Source of the DNA: Paucibacter sp. PLA-PC-4
Lineage (GTDB): Bacteria; Pseudomonadota; Gammaproteobacteria; Burkholderiales; Burkholderiaceae_C
NCBI RefSeq assembly: GCF_026241155.1
Contig: NZ_JAPFGP010000007.1
Span: 1 to 64,000, forward strand
Reading direction: 5' to 3'
DNA: 64,000 nt
In this document: positions 1 through 8,155 of the stretch, piece by piece
Numbering within the stretch: the first letter of the stretch is position 1
Layout: each line of letters begins with the position of its first letter
Position numbers and translations under genes: made by a program
Notes under the pieces: model-generated
Told to the model about the DNA's origin: nothing
What the model saw: the letters and a program-made list of their open reading frames with translations, nothing else
Database searches by the model: none

Positions 1-59
1 CTCCAAAGCACCGCAGGGCGGCTTACAAAGGTAAGGTGCGACCTTTTCCTGGTCAAACA

Positions 60-90
60 AAAACGCCCCGACAAAGACTCGGGGCGTTTT
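60..90 (+). terminator. Rho-independent terminator of a gene upstream of the window
   Basis: A perfect 11-bp stem (AAAACGCCCCG with CGGGGCGTTTT) encloses a 9-nt loop and ends in a T run. No gene is visible before it inside the window, so it presumably ends a gene or RNA lying to the left. It separates that unit from the accessory DNA that starts near position 128. Confidence 0.8.
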
Positions 91-182
91 ATCAGGCGCT
101 TCGCAGATTAGGTTTTGACACGGACTGTTCGGGGCCTTGTTGCATTGCGCGCGGCATTATCTAGCTGATGTACTAGATGCCT

Positions 183-206
183 CCCGATGGTTCTGAAACC
201 ATCGGG
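183..206 (+). promoter_or_regulatory. Leader hairpin two bases before the start codon of the 168-codon gene
   Basis: CCCGATGGTT, loop CTGA, AACCATCGGG: a perfect 10-bp stem with a four-base loop, ending two bases before the ATG at 209. The same hairpin with the same two-base spacing precedes the minus-strand copy starting at 56706, and a decayed version precedes the copy at 54040. It occupies the place where a Shine-Dalgarno sequence would be. It could therefore control translation, or mark the end of a mobile unit; both are inference. Confidence 0.6.
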
Positions 207-208
207 AC

Positions 209-715
209 ATGCCGAAGAACCGAGATTACACAGGCCAGGAACGCACGCCATCGTCGATGGCATGGCTGATCGGGCAACGCGCCAAGCTACGTGGTCAGCT
301 TGATCGATACCGCGTGCAAGAGGCCGCGCTGCCCGAGAAGATCCGCATCCTTGAAAACGAGCTTGCGTCGTTGGACGCAGTGATACCGCTTCACAAAGTC
401 AAGGTGGACGCCAGCGCCATCATCGGCAAGAGGCCTCACCGCCCGCGGTCAGCGCCACACGGCGAGCTCAAGCGCTCATTGGTTCGATCCTTGAAGGCCG
501 CCAAGGGCCAGCCCGTCACGACGATCGAGCTCGTGCTGCAGTTTGTCAGGCAGAACAACATCGATCTGACCAAGGTCAAGCAGGCAGACATCATGGACAG
601 CGCACGGAAGTGCCTGAGCCCCATGGCCGACAGAGGTGTCGTGCTTCGGTGTCACCCTGTCGAGACAACCCAGCACGGAAGCTGGGCATGGGTTGAAGAG
701 GATTCCGGCTCATGA
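209..715 (+). CDS. Orphan 168-residue protein, member of a local multi-copy family
   Basis: I do not recognise a named family. The protein begins MPKNRDYTGQERTP. Residues about 22-62 are charged and helical and could form a coiled coil. Residues about 85-160 (from GELKRSLVRSLKAAKG to SWAWVEE) read like a winged-helix domain, so DNA binding is a guess. No Shine-Dalgarno is visible; the ATG lies two bases after a perfect hairpin. The stop overlaps the ATG of a damaged tandem copy (ATGA at 712-715). Three broken relatives occur in the window, at 712-1010, 54040-54595 and 56706-56515, each beside toxin-antitoxin genes or IS debris. This is the only intact copy and may be the functional member. 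Confidence 0.75.
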   Translation: MPKNRDYTGQERTPSSMAWLIGQRAKLRGQLDRYRVQEAALPEKIRILENELASLDAVIPLHKVKVDASAIIGKRPHRPRSAPHGELKRSLVRSLKAAKGQPVTTIELVLQFVRQNNIDLTKVKQADIMDSARKCLSPMADRGVVLRCHPVETTQHGSWAWVEEDSGS

Positions 716-1013
716 GAAAGAACCGCGACTACACGGGTCTGGAGAGAACGCCACCTAGCCTCGCTTGGCTCTTAAAGGAGCGAGCGTCAGTGCGCGGATT
801 GCTTGAAAAACGAAAGAAGCAGCTCGCGTCGTTGCCGCTTGGGATCTGCTGCTCGAACGCGTGACGTCGATAGACAGCGTCATCCGTCTGCACGAAGTGA
901 ATGTTGAGCCGTCGAAAATCGAAGGAGAGTTGCCCTACGGGCCTCGTGTCTACCCCAGCGGGCGGTTGAAGCCGGCAATCCTCAGCGTGGTGCTGCACAG
1001 CGCCTTGCTTGTT
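712..1013 (+). pseudogene. Frameshifted, truncated tandem copy of the 168-residue family
   Basis: The frame at 712 reads MRKNRDYTGLERTPPSLAWLLKE and is clearly homologous to the start of the gene at 209, but it stops at 862-864. Homology resumes in another frame (SIDSVIRLHEVNVEP, then SGRLKPAILSVVL), matching the middle of the intact gene. It is lost near 1013, just before the toxin-antitoxin operator. The copy therefore has a frameshift and lacks its C-terminal third. Its second frame stays open into the antitoxin gene, which makes the antitoxin reading frame look longer than it is. Confidence 0.75.
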
Positions 1014-1037
1014 TCAAGTTGCGCGGTTCGCACAATC

Positions 1038-1061
1038 TGCGCATTCCTGGCAAAATGCGCA
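1038..1061 (+). promoter_or_regulatory. Inverted-repeat operator of the Phd/PIN toxin-antitoxin operon
   Basis: TGCGCATT, 8-base spacer CCTGGCAA, AATGCGCA: perfect 8-bp arms ending four bases before the GGAGG ribosome-binding site (1065-1069). Phd/YefM antitoxins usually repress their own operons through palindromes at the promoter or start. The position fits that role; binding has not been shown here. Confidence 0.6.
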
Positions 1062-1076
1062 AACGGAGGTGATTTC

Positions 1077-1445
1077 ATGCAGGTTGTCACAGCAACGGAA
1101 GTGAAGAACCAGCTCGGCGAGCTGTTTGATGCCGTGGAGAAAGATGCCGGCAACAGTGTTTTGATCGAGCGGAATCGGCGTCCGGCAGCGATGCTGCTTA
1201 ACGCACAACTGGCTGAACGGGCTATCTTGGGTGCTTACGCGCACGGCGTACTGCCGCGCGCGGTGGCTATGCAGCAGCTCGGACTGGATTGGTATGGAGA
1301 CCTGTTGCAACGCATGAATACGCAGGGCATCGACCGCCCCTCGGCACCTGAAGCTGACATGGAGGTCATGAGGAGGTCGGCCGACGATGTATTCGCTCAC
1401 GTCGACGCTCCCAAGTTGCGCGCAAGCCGCACTCGCCCAGGTTGA
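1077..1445 (+). CDS. Type II antitoxin, Phd/YefM family
   Basis: The N-terminus MQVVTATEVKNQLGELFDAVEKD is the typical Phd/YefM DNA-binding and dimerisation fold, followed by IERNRRPAAMLL. The protein has 122 residues, longer than the roughly 80 of minimal Phd proteins; the extra C-terminal half (about 65-122) would be the toxin-binding part. ATG 1077 is chosen because a strong GGAGG lies seven bases upstream and homology to antitoxins begins there. The open frame continues upstream only because it runs into the remnant of the tandem orphan gene. The stop overlaps the start of the PIN toxin, indicating translational coupling. Confidence 0.85.
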   Translation: MQVVTATEVKNQLGELFDAVEKDAGNSVLIERNRRPAAMLLNAQLAERAILGAYAHGVLPRAVAMQQLGLDWYGDLLQRMNTQGIDRPSAPEADMEVMRRSADDVFAHVDAPKLRASRTRPG

Positions 1446-2173
1446 TGGCGATGGAGAAGATCAAGATCGTTCTGCCAGACACAGGGCCGCTCATCACACT
1501 GGCTCATGCGAACGCTTTGGAACTTCTTCTGGCGTTTGATGCTGACCAGGTTCAATTGGTCGTCACCGACATGGTGGAGTTCGAGGCGACGAGGCTCCGT
1601 AGCACCCATGAAGATGCACAGCGCATCGCAAGCTTCATCGAGAAAAACGCTGGTCGCATCGTCATCGAGAAGACGAACTTTGGGCAGTCGGCAATTTCCG
1701 CGGCACGGCAGCATGAACGTTACGCGGAGAGTCAGCAGATCAGAGATTACTTCGCGGCCAATGGCTGGCCACCCCCTCCAGCGGTGCCGCCCAACACTGG
1801 CGAGCTTTCAATCAATAGCTACGTGGCGGGGCTGATCGGTCAACCCCCTGGACCGCCGTGTTTGGTTATTGCAGAAGACGATTTCTTCTTGAGATCAACG
1901 CCTGGTGCTCTTCCCGGAAACGCGCACATCATCTCCACCGCGGCATTGCTTGCCAAGTTGGAGGAGTTGAATCCCAAGTTGAAAGCTCGTGACGTTCTTG
2001 ATGCCGCGAAGCACTACAAAGGCAGAGATCCGAACCGGACCGAGGTTGACCAGCCAGCGCAAAAGATCAAAGGCGGAAGCGATTGGGGCTCGACGGTCAA
2101 TGCAACAAACCTGACTGCCAAGCTCACAAAGAAGGCCGACCCCAAATCAAAGGATCCGAGTCGGGAACCGTAG
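1442..2173 (+). CDS. PIN-domain toxin, putative ribonuclease
   Basis: This is the partner of the Phd-type antitoxin, which it overlaps by four bases. PIN toxins are Mg-dependent RNases whose active site is a cluster of acidic residues. Here the candidates are the Asp in VLPDTGPLITLA near the N-terminus, the Glu in TDMVEFEA, the Glu in GELSINSY and the Asp pair in IAEDDFF. The length, about 240 residues, exceeds the 130-150 of VapC proteins and includes a lysine-rich tail of about 60 residues with no recognised domain. The start may be TTG 1442, ATG 1445 or ATG 1451; the overlap favours the first two. Confidence 0.75.
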   Translation: MMAMEKIKIVLPDTGPLITLAHANALELLLAFDADQVQLVVTDMVEFEATRLRSTHEDAQRIASFIEKNAGRIVIEKTNFGQSAISAARQHERYAESQQIRDYFAANGWPPPPAVPPNTGELSINSYVAGLIGQPPGPPCLVIAEDDFFLRSTPGALPGNAHIISTAALLAKLEELNPKLKARDVLDAAKHYKGRDPNRTEVDQPAQKIKGGSDWGSTVNATNLTAKLTKKADPKSKDPSREP

Positions 2174-2205
2174 GCTGACATGTTGAGGAGGACTTCGGCC
2201 GAGCG

Positions 2206-2465
2206 CTATTTGGCGATGTGCTCGGTCCGTAGGTCCGGCTCTGTCCACTTCTTGAAGAGCGCGCGGATATCGTCGCATGTCGCCGGCGGCAACTGGCTGC
2301 CGCTGAGGCGTTCACCAGCATCGGCCAGAGCTGTCATCACCGACGCAGGCAGCGTCGAACCAATCTGACCAGCTCGAAGTTCATCGCACACTTTGGAGAT
2401 GTCGGGCGTGGACTGAGCCGGGATCGACACGGTTGAGCCACAGACGTCGCATAGGTGATTTGTGC
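2206..2465 (-). pseudogene. Possible C-terminal fragment of a CxxC-containing protein
   Basis: On the minus strand about 85 residues, from RTNHLCDVCGSTVS to TEHIAK and a stop at 2206, look like real protein: balanced charge, a CxxC pair and helical segments. Upstream on the same strand the frame runs antisense to the convincing Fic fragment, so the start of the gene appears to be missing. I do not recognise the family. It is best read as debris in the accessory stretch after the PIN toxin. Confidence 0.3.
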
Positions 2466-2871
2466 GTTTGCTCGGGGGCACCCCTTCTTGGATGGCAAGG
2501 GCCGGGCCATGCTTCCGGTCCAATCCGAGCTTTGCCACCGCGCGAGGTTGGCGATCGACTGGATCGCCTCCAACAAAGCGGACTACCTTGCTACGCTGAC
2601 CCATGAGCTGGCGCATCCGCGCGATCGAGCGCTTGACGCTTACTTCACCGATCTGATTGTCGACACACGCCCTCGTAGTGACTGGGCTGCCTACTTCAAA
2701 AGCACTCCTGGGCTCTCGGGCCTCGACGATGAAGAAGAGCACGTCGGTTACAGCGATGACGATCCAGATGCCCTTGCGCGGTACGAGGAGACCAAACGTC
2801 AGCGAGAGTTGGAAGACCAACCCAAACAGCCAGATCACAAAGCTGGGCGATCAAGACGGGGACTGAAGTGA
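2455..2871 (+). pseudogene. Fic/Doc family C-terminal fragment
   Basis: The frame opens directly on ICAFARGHPFLDGKGRA, the Fic active-site motif (consensus HPFx[D/E]GNGR), and continues through the typical following helices (IDWIASNKADYLATL, HPRDRALDAYFTDLI) to an acidic tail. Everything upstream of the motif is missing, including the helices that shape the ATP pocket, and an in-frame TAG at 2452-2454 precedes the GTG. Asn of GNGR is replaced by Lys, which should impair AMP-transfer activity. Complete Fic proteins of this kind have about 190-330 residues, so this piece of 138 is almost certainly non-functional. Confidence 0.65.
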
Positions 2872-2950
2872 GTTGGCACAGCGCTGATGCACACGGCCTA
2901 AAGCCTCCTGGTGCCCGGTCGCACTTCATGGCGCTCCAAGGGCTTTGATC

Positions 2951-3030
2951 ATGGTGATGCCGATCGGCACCTGCAAGCTGTGCTTGACGCCAGGTATGGA
3001 GCTCCGCGACAGCCACTACATCGCTGCCGC
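2951..3030 (+). pseudogene. Possible N-terminal fragment of a CxxC/SH zinc-binding protein
   Basis: Translation from ATG 2951 or 2957 gives IGTCKLCLTPGMELRDSHYIAA, which resembles the N-terminus of hypothetical proteins starting with a CxxC knuckle followed by an SH motif. After about residue 26 the sequence turns into low-quality frame and the likeness ends. I see no intact gene between 2872 and 3191; this short piece and the neighbouring Fic fragment suggest repeated deletion. Confidence 0.3.
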
Positions 3031-3191
3031 CGACTTCAGGCAGCCCCGCGCTGAGGGCAGCGGCCGGCGTGTGCTTGCCAACAAGCGGCAAGGCAAGAGC
3101 TGTGTGGCCTCCTGCTGCGGCCATGCCGATTGCTGCTGGGCAGACGCGCGCAGCGCGGTGGCGACCCTGAGCTATCGCTGGCCGGGTCTCG

Positions 3192-4028
3192 TCAGGCCTT
3201 CTCGCCCGGCAGCTCGCGTGGCGCACCGAACATGAAGCAGTCGACGAAGGTGAAGTACAGCGAGGCGTAGAAAACGCTGGACAGGAACAGGCCCAGCGGC
3301 AGGGCCAGCATCGGCAGCAGCTGGCCCAGGCCCAACAGGCTGATGACCAGGCTGACCAGCAGGGCAAGCCCCACGACCAAGCCTGCCCAGACCAGCGCGT
3401 TCAGCGCGAAGGCGGCCTTGTTGCGCCAAATGCCCAGTGTGCTGGAGAACAGCGCCTGCAGCGCGCCTTGGCCACCCCAGTGCACCAGGGCTGGCGCATG
3501 CCAGAAGGGCACCGAGAGCAGCGCTGCCAGACCCAGCCGCGTCATCATGCCCCACAGCAGGCTCGGCTCGGCCAGCGCGGCCTCGACCGCCTTTTCATAG
3601 GCTGGATCATTGGCCTCGGGTTTGGCCAGCAACTGCTGCAAGGCCTCGAAGGCGCCATCGTCTACCCAGTTGCTGAGCAGCATGATCAGCACCGTGGCCA
3701 GCGCATAGGCGCCGCACAGCGCCAGTTGGGTGTTGCGGCGCTGGGGGGTGAGCTTCAGCGGCGCGAGGAAGACGGCCGCGGTGGGAGTCTGGTTCTGCAG
3801 CACCAGATGGGTGGCCAGCATGAAGCCCAGGCTCAGCAGCGGCAGCGCCATCAGCAGCAGCATCGAACCCACCACCGGCAGCAGCAGCAAGGCAATGCCC
3901 GCGAACAGAAACATCGCAAACAGACCGCTGATGGCCAGCGGCTTGCGCTGGAACACTTTGAAGCCGTGACGCACCCACAGCAGGCCGTTGCGGGCCGGTA
4001 CGGTTTGCAAATGCAAAAGCATGGACAT
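3192..4028 (-). CDS. BPSS1780-family inner membrane protein
   Basis: A 278-residue hydrophobic protein with about six membrane segments (for example LAISGLFAMFLFAGIALLLLP near residue 35 and LVWAGLVVGLALLVSLVISLL near 215). It resembles the uncharacterised BPSS1780 membrane proteins of Burkholderiales, which often sit beside homoserine kinase. It is the last gene of a minus-strand operon: it starts six bases after the thrB stop, behind the small DUF2782-like gene and thrB. Its function is unknown; the genome context does not show a clear link to threonine synthesis. Confidence 0.8.
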   Translation of the reverse strand: MSMLLHLQTVPARNGLLWVRHGFKVFQRKPLAISGLFAMFLFAGIALLLLPVVGSMLLLMALPLLSLGFMLATHLVLQNQTPTAAVFLAPLKLTPQRRNTQLALCGAYALATVLIMLLSNWVDDGAFEALQQLLAKPEANDPAYEKAVEAALAEPSLLWGMMTRLGLAALLSVPFWHAPALVHWGGQGALQALFSSTLGIWRNKAAFALNALVWAGLVVGLALLVSLVISLLGLGQLLPMLALPLGLFLSSVFYASLYFTFVDCFMFGAPRELPGEKA

Positions 4029-4033
4029 CTTTT

Positions 4034-5005
4034 CTAGGCCTTGATCGCGTGCCAGGGCGCGGCGATGCGCTCGCGCAGCACGCGCTCGAAATGACCGGGG
4101 TCATGGGGTTTTAGCAGGGCGGCGTCGCGCGGCAGGTGAAAGTCCCACAGCCGCGAGATCCAGAAACGCAAGGCCGCCGCGCGCAGCAGCGCCGGCAGCA
4201 GGCGGTGCTCGGTGCCGCTGAGCGGGCGCACCGATTCGTAAGCGTCGACAAAAGCCTGGGCGCGCAGCTCATCGAGACGGCCGCTGGCAAGATCAATGCA
4301 CCAGTCGTTGACGCAGACGGCCAGGTCGAACAGCCAGGCGTCGACGCCGGCGAAATAAAAGTCGAAGAAGCCCGTCAGGCGCTCGCGACCGGGCAGGCCC
4401 TCGAACATCACGTTGTCGCGGAACAGGTCGGCGTGTATCGGTCCGCGTGGCAGCTCACCGTAGCTTTGCGAGGCGGCGAGCTGTTGCTGATAGCTCAGCT
4501 CGGTCTTTATCAGTTCTGTCTGATCCGGCGTCAAATAAGGCAGCACCACCGGCACGGTCTCGGTCCACCAGGGCAGGCCGCGCAGATTCGGCTGGTGCAG
4601 CGGGAAGTCCTGGCCGGCCAGATGCATGCGGGCCAGCCCCGCGCCGACCTGCTCGCAATGGAAGACGTCGGGCGCCAACTGATGGCCGCCGCGCAGGCGG
4701 TTAACCACCGCGACCGGCTTGCCGCCGATCTCATGCAGTATGGCGCCGCTGCCATCGGCCTGCGGATCGGGCACGGCCAGGCCATGGCGGGCCAGGTGCT
4801 TCATCAGCTGCAGATAAAAGGGCAGCTGCTCGAAGGACAGGCGCTCAAACACCGTCAGCACGAACTCGCCGCGGTCGGTGCTGAGGAAGTAGTTGGTGTT
4901 CTCGATGCCGGCGGTGATACCGCGCAGGGCCTGGACCTGGCCCAGGCTCAGGCGATCAACGAGGGCCTGGGCCTGCTCGTGCGTGACTTCGGTAAAAACT
5001 GCCAT
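4034..5005 (-). CDS. thrB: Homoserine kinase, ThrB type II
   Basis: Phosphorylates L-homoserine to O-phosphohomoserine in threonine synthesis. The 323-residue protein has the aminoglycoside/choline-kinase fold of pseudomonad and betaproteobacterial homoserine kinases, not the GHMP fold of E. coli ThrB. The Brenner motif HADLFRDNVMF (near residue 190) carries the catalytic Asp, and GFFDFYFAGVDAWLFDLAV carries the metal-binding Asp. The N-terminus MAVFTEVTHEQAQALVD is typical of the family, so ATG 5005 is secure. It lies between the DUF2782-like gene (45 bp upstream) and the BPSS1780 gene (6 bp downstream), very probably in one transcript. Confidence 0.93.
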   Translation of the reverse strand: MAVFTEVTHEQAQALVDRLSLGQVQALRGITAGIENTNYFLSTDRGEFVLTVFERLSFEQLPFYLQLMKHLARHGLAVPDPQADGSGAILHEIGGKPVAVVNRLRGGHQLAPDVFHCEQVGAGLARMHLAGQDFPLHQPNLRGLPWWTETVPVVLPYLTPDQTELIKTELSYQQQLAASQSYGELPRGPIHADLFRDNVMFEGLPGRERLTGFFDFYFAGVDAWLFDLAVCVNDWCIDLASGRLDELRAQAFVDAYESVRPLSGTEHRLLPALLRAAALRFWISRLWDFHLPRDAALLKPHDPGHFERVLRERIAAPWHAIKA

Positions 5006-5049
5006 GTCGGAAGAGGTGGCCGGCCGCGCCGCTGGCGCGGGCGCGGTGG

Positions 5050-5343
5050 TCAGAAATCCAGCAGACGCCAGACGCGCTGGCCGGCGGCGCCTCGGGAGGT
5101 GTTGGCACCGGAGGAGAGGTCGCGGCTGCCATCGCCGGTAACGATCTCATAGGCCGGCAGCCTGCTGTTCTTGTGTTGGACCGTGACCTTTTGGGCTTGG
5201 CCGCGCACGCGCAGTTCCTCGACACGGGTATGGTCGTCCTCCACGACTATTTGCTGGACGCGCGCGTCGGGCGCGTCCGCAGCATGAGCGAGCGGGGCGC
5301 CGGCGGCCAGCAGCAGGGCGAGGAGGGCGGGGATTCGGTGCAT
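5050..5343 (-). CDS. Small secreted DUF2782-like protein
   Basis: A 97-residue protein with a Sec signal peptide (MHRIPALLALLLAAGAPLAHA, cleavage expected after AHA). The mature part is polar and ends GAAGQRVWRLLDF, as in DUF2782 proteins found beside polA and thrB in Betaproteobacteria. The function is unknown and the location is presumably periplasmic. It is the first gene of the minus-strand thrB operon and diverges from polA, with only about 50 bp between the two starts. Confidence 0.75.
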   Translation of the reverse strand: MHRIPALLALLLAAGAPLAHAADAPDARVQQIVVEDDHTRVEELRVRGQAQKVTVQHKNSRLPAYEIVTGDGSRDLSSGANTSRGAAGQRVWRLLDF

Positions 5344-5395
5344 GCTGCCATTCTAAGGCGGCCTGCTCTTGTGGCTTGAACGACAATCGTTGCCC

Positions 5396-8155
5396 ATGAG
5401 CAAACCCATTCTGCTGCTGGTCGACGGCTCCAGCTATTTGTACCGCGCCTACCATGCGATGCCTGATCTGCGCGGGCCCGAGGGCGTGCCCACCGGTGCC
5501 GTCCATGGCATGGTCGCGATGATGAAAAGGCTGCGCGAGCAGATCGGTGCTGAGCATGCGGTCTGCGTGTTCGATGCCAAGGGACCTACCTTCCGCGATG
5601 AGTGGTATCCCGAGTACAAGGCCCAGCGTTCGCCGATGCCCGACCCCTTGCGCGAGCAGATCGCGCCGATCCACGAGGTGGTCAAGCTGCTGGGCTGGCC
5701 CATTCTGGAAGTGCCAGGCATCGAGGCGGACGACGCGATCGGCACGCTGGCCCGCGTCGCGGCCGAATCGGGCCACAGCGTCATTGTCTCGACCGGCGAC
5801 AAGGATCTGGCCCAGCTGGTCACGCAAGATGTGACCCTGATCAACACGATGAGCAACGAAACCCTGGACGTGGCCGGCGTGCAGGCCAAGTTCGGTGTGC
5901 CCCCGGACCGCATCATCGACTACCTGACTTTGATGGGCGATGCGGTGGACAACGTGCCCGGCGTCGACAAGGTCGGCCCGAAGACGGCGGCCAAGTGGAT
6001 CGCCGAGTACGGCTCGCTGGACGGCGTGATCGCCAATGCCGACAAGATTAAGGGCGTGGCCGGTGAGAACCTGCGCAAAGCGCTGGACTGGCTGCCCATG
6101 GGCCGCAAGCTGGTGACGGTCAAGCTGGACTGCGATCTGGCCGACCATGTGCCGCAGTGGCCGGCGCTGGATGCGCTGGCGCTGAAAGAGGTCGACAAGA
6201 CCGGCCTGCAGGATTTCTACGCCCGCAACGGTTTCAAGACCTGGCTCAAGGAGCTGACGGTCGAGACGGCGGCACCGGCTGCCAAAGCAAAGCCAGCCGC
6301 TGCCAGCGGCGACCTGTTCGCCGACGCGCCGGCACCCGCTGCCGCCCCGGACCGCCATTACGAGACCGTGCTCAGCTGGGATCAGTTCGATGCCTGGCTG
6401 GCCCGGCTGCAGGCCGCGCCGCTGGCCGCGCTGGACACGGAGACCGATTCGCTGGAGCCGCTGCTGGCCCGCATCGTCGGCATTTCCTTCAGCGTCAAGC
6501 CAGGCGAGGCCGCCTACATCCCGCTGCGCCATGCCGGCCCGGACGCGCCCGAGCAACTGCCGCTAGACGAGGTGCTGGCCCGACTCAAGCCCTGGCTGGA
6601 GGACGAAGCCGCCGCCAAGCTCGGTCAGAACCTGAAGTACGACACCCATGTGTTTGCCAACCACGGCATCGCCTTGCGCGGCGTGCAGCACGACACCATG
6701 CTGCAGAGCTATGTGCTGGAGGCGCACAAGACCCATGGCCTGGGTGCCCTGGGCGAGCGCTATCTGGGCCGCAGCGGCCTGAGCTACGAGGACCTGTGCG
6801 GCAAGGGCGCGCACCAGATCCCGTTCGCGCAGGTCGATGTCGCCAAGGCCGCCGAGTACTCCAGCGAGGACTCCGATATGTGCCTGCAGGTGCATGAGCA
6901 GCTGTGGCCGCAATTGCAGGCCGATGCCGGCCTGCAATTCGTCTATGAGCGCATCGAGATGCCCAGCAGCGCTTTGCTGGCCCGGATCGAGCGTACCGGC
7001 GTGCTGATCGATGCCAGCCGGCTGCAGGCGCAGAGTCATGAGCTGGCCCAGCGCCTGGTGGCGATAGAGCAGGAGGCCTACAACATCGCCGGCCAGCCCT
7101 TCAATATGGGCTCGCCAAAGCAGATCGGCGAGATCCTGTTCAATAAGCTGGGCCTGCCGGTCGTCAAGAAGACCGCCACCGGCGCGGCCTCGACCGACGA
7201 GGAGGTGCTGGAGAAGCTGTCGGCCGACTACCCGCTGCCGGCGAAGATTCTTGAGTACCGCGGCCTGTCCAAGCTCAAGAGCACCTACACGGATAAATTG
7301 CCGCTGCAGATCAATGCGAGCACTGGCCGGGTCCACACCAACTACGCACAGGCGGTCGCAGTGACCGGCCGGCTGTCCAGCAACGAGCCGAATCTGCAGA
7401 ACATCCCCATCCGCACCGCCGAGGGCCGGCGTGTGCGCGAGGCCTTTGTCGCGCCGCCGGGCCATGTGCTGGTCAGCGCCGACTACTCGCAAATCGAGCT
7501 GCGCATCATGGCCCACATCAGCGAGGACCCGGGCCTGCTGCGCGCCTTCAGCGAGGGCATCGATGTGCACAAGGCCACGGCCAGCGAGGTGTTCGGCGTG
7601 CCGGTGGCCGAGGTTTCGACCGAGCAACGCCGCTATGCCAAGACCATCAATTTCGGTCTCATCTATGGCATGGGCGCCTTCGGGCTGGCGAGCAGCCTGG
7701 GCATCGAGACCAAAGCGGCCAAGGACTATATCGACCGTTACTTCACCCGCTTTGCCGGCGTCAAGCAGTACATGGATTCGACGCGCGACTCGGCCCGCGA
7801 GCTCGGTTATGTGCAAACCCTGTTCGGCCGGCGCATCTACCTGCCCGAGATCAAGGGCGGCAACGGGCCGCGCAAGGCCGGCGCCGAGCGCCAGGCCATC
7901 AATGCGCCGATGCAGGGCACGGCCGCCGACTTGATCAAGCTGGCGATGATCGCGGTGCAGAAGGTGCTGGACGACGAGGGCAAGGCCACCCGCATCATCA
8001 TGCAGGTGCACGATGAACTGGTGTTCGAAGTGCCTTCGTCAGAGCTGGACTGGGTTAAGACCGAGGTGCCCCGGCTGATGGCCGGCGTGGCCGCGCTGAA
8101 AGTGCCGCTGCTGGCCGAGGTGGGGGTCGGGTTGAACTGGGATGAGGCGCACTGA
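5396..8155 (+). CDS. polA: DNA polymerase I
   Basis: Okazaki-fragment and repair polymerase of 919 residues. Domains in order: 5'-nuclease (about 1-295, MSKPILLLVDGSSYLYRAYHAMP, TGDKDLAQLV), 3'-5' exonuclease (about 325-510) and polymerase. Proofreading residues are intact: LDTETDSLE, NLKYDTH and the YSSED of exo motif III. Polymerase motifs A (DYSQIELRIMAH), B (RRYAKTINFGLIYGMGAFG) and C (QVHDELVFEVP) are all present. ATG 5396 is chosen over the upstream GTG at 5369 because homology begins at MSKPILLL. The gene diverges from the DUF2782-like gene and seems to be monocistronic. Confidence 0.97.
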   Translation: MSKPILLLVDGSSYLYRAYHAMPDLRGPEGVPTGAVHGMVAMMKRLREQIGAEHAVCVFDAKGPTFRDEWYPEYKAQRSPMPDPLREQIAPIHEVVKLLGWPILEVPGIEADDAIGTLARVAAESGHSVIVSTGDKDLAQLVTQDVTLINTMSNETLDVAGVQAKFGVPPDRIIDYLTLMGDAVDNVPGVDKVGPKTAAKWIAEYGSLDGVIANADKIKGVAGENLRKALDWLPMGRKLVTVKLDCDLADHVPQWPALDALALKEVDKTGLQDFYARNGFKTWLKELTVETAAPAAKAKPAAASGDLFADAPAPAAAPDRHYETVLSWDQFDAWLARLQAAPLAALDTETDSLEPLLARIVGISFSVKPGEAAYIPLRHAGPDAPEQLPLDEVLARLKPWLEDEAAAKLGQNLKYDTHVFANHGIALRGVQHDTMLQSYVLEAHKTHGLGALGERYLGRSGLSYEDLCGKGAHQIPFAQVDVAKAAEYSSEDSDMCLQVHEQLWPQLQADAGLQFVYERIEMPSSALLARIERTGVLIDASRLQAQSHELAQRLVAIEQEAYNIAGQPFNMGSPKQIGEILFNKLGLPVVKKTATGAASTDEEVLEKLSADYPLPAKILEYRGLSKLKSTYTDKLPLQINASTGRVHTNYAQAVAVTGRLSSNEPNLQNIPIRTAEGRRVREAFVAPPGHVLVSADYSQIELRIMAHISEDPGLLRAFSEGIDVHKATASEVFGVPVAEVSTEQRRYAKTINFGLIYGMGAFGLASSLGIETKAAKDYIDRYFTRFAGVKQYMDSTRDSARELGYVQTLFGRRIYLPEIKGGNGPRKAGAERQAINAPMQGTAADLIKLAMIAVQKVLDDEGKATRIIMQVHDELVFEVPSSELDWVKTEVPRLMAGVAALKVPLLAEVGVGLNWDEAH

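Noticed and set aside
2466-2838. N-terminal part of the minus-strand frame that ends at 2206
   Set aside because: It runs antisense to the convincing Fic fragment; only the C-terminal segment below about 2465 looks like real protein.
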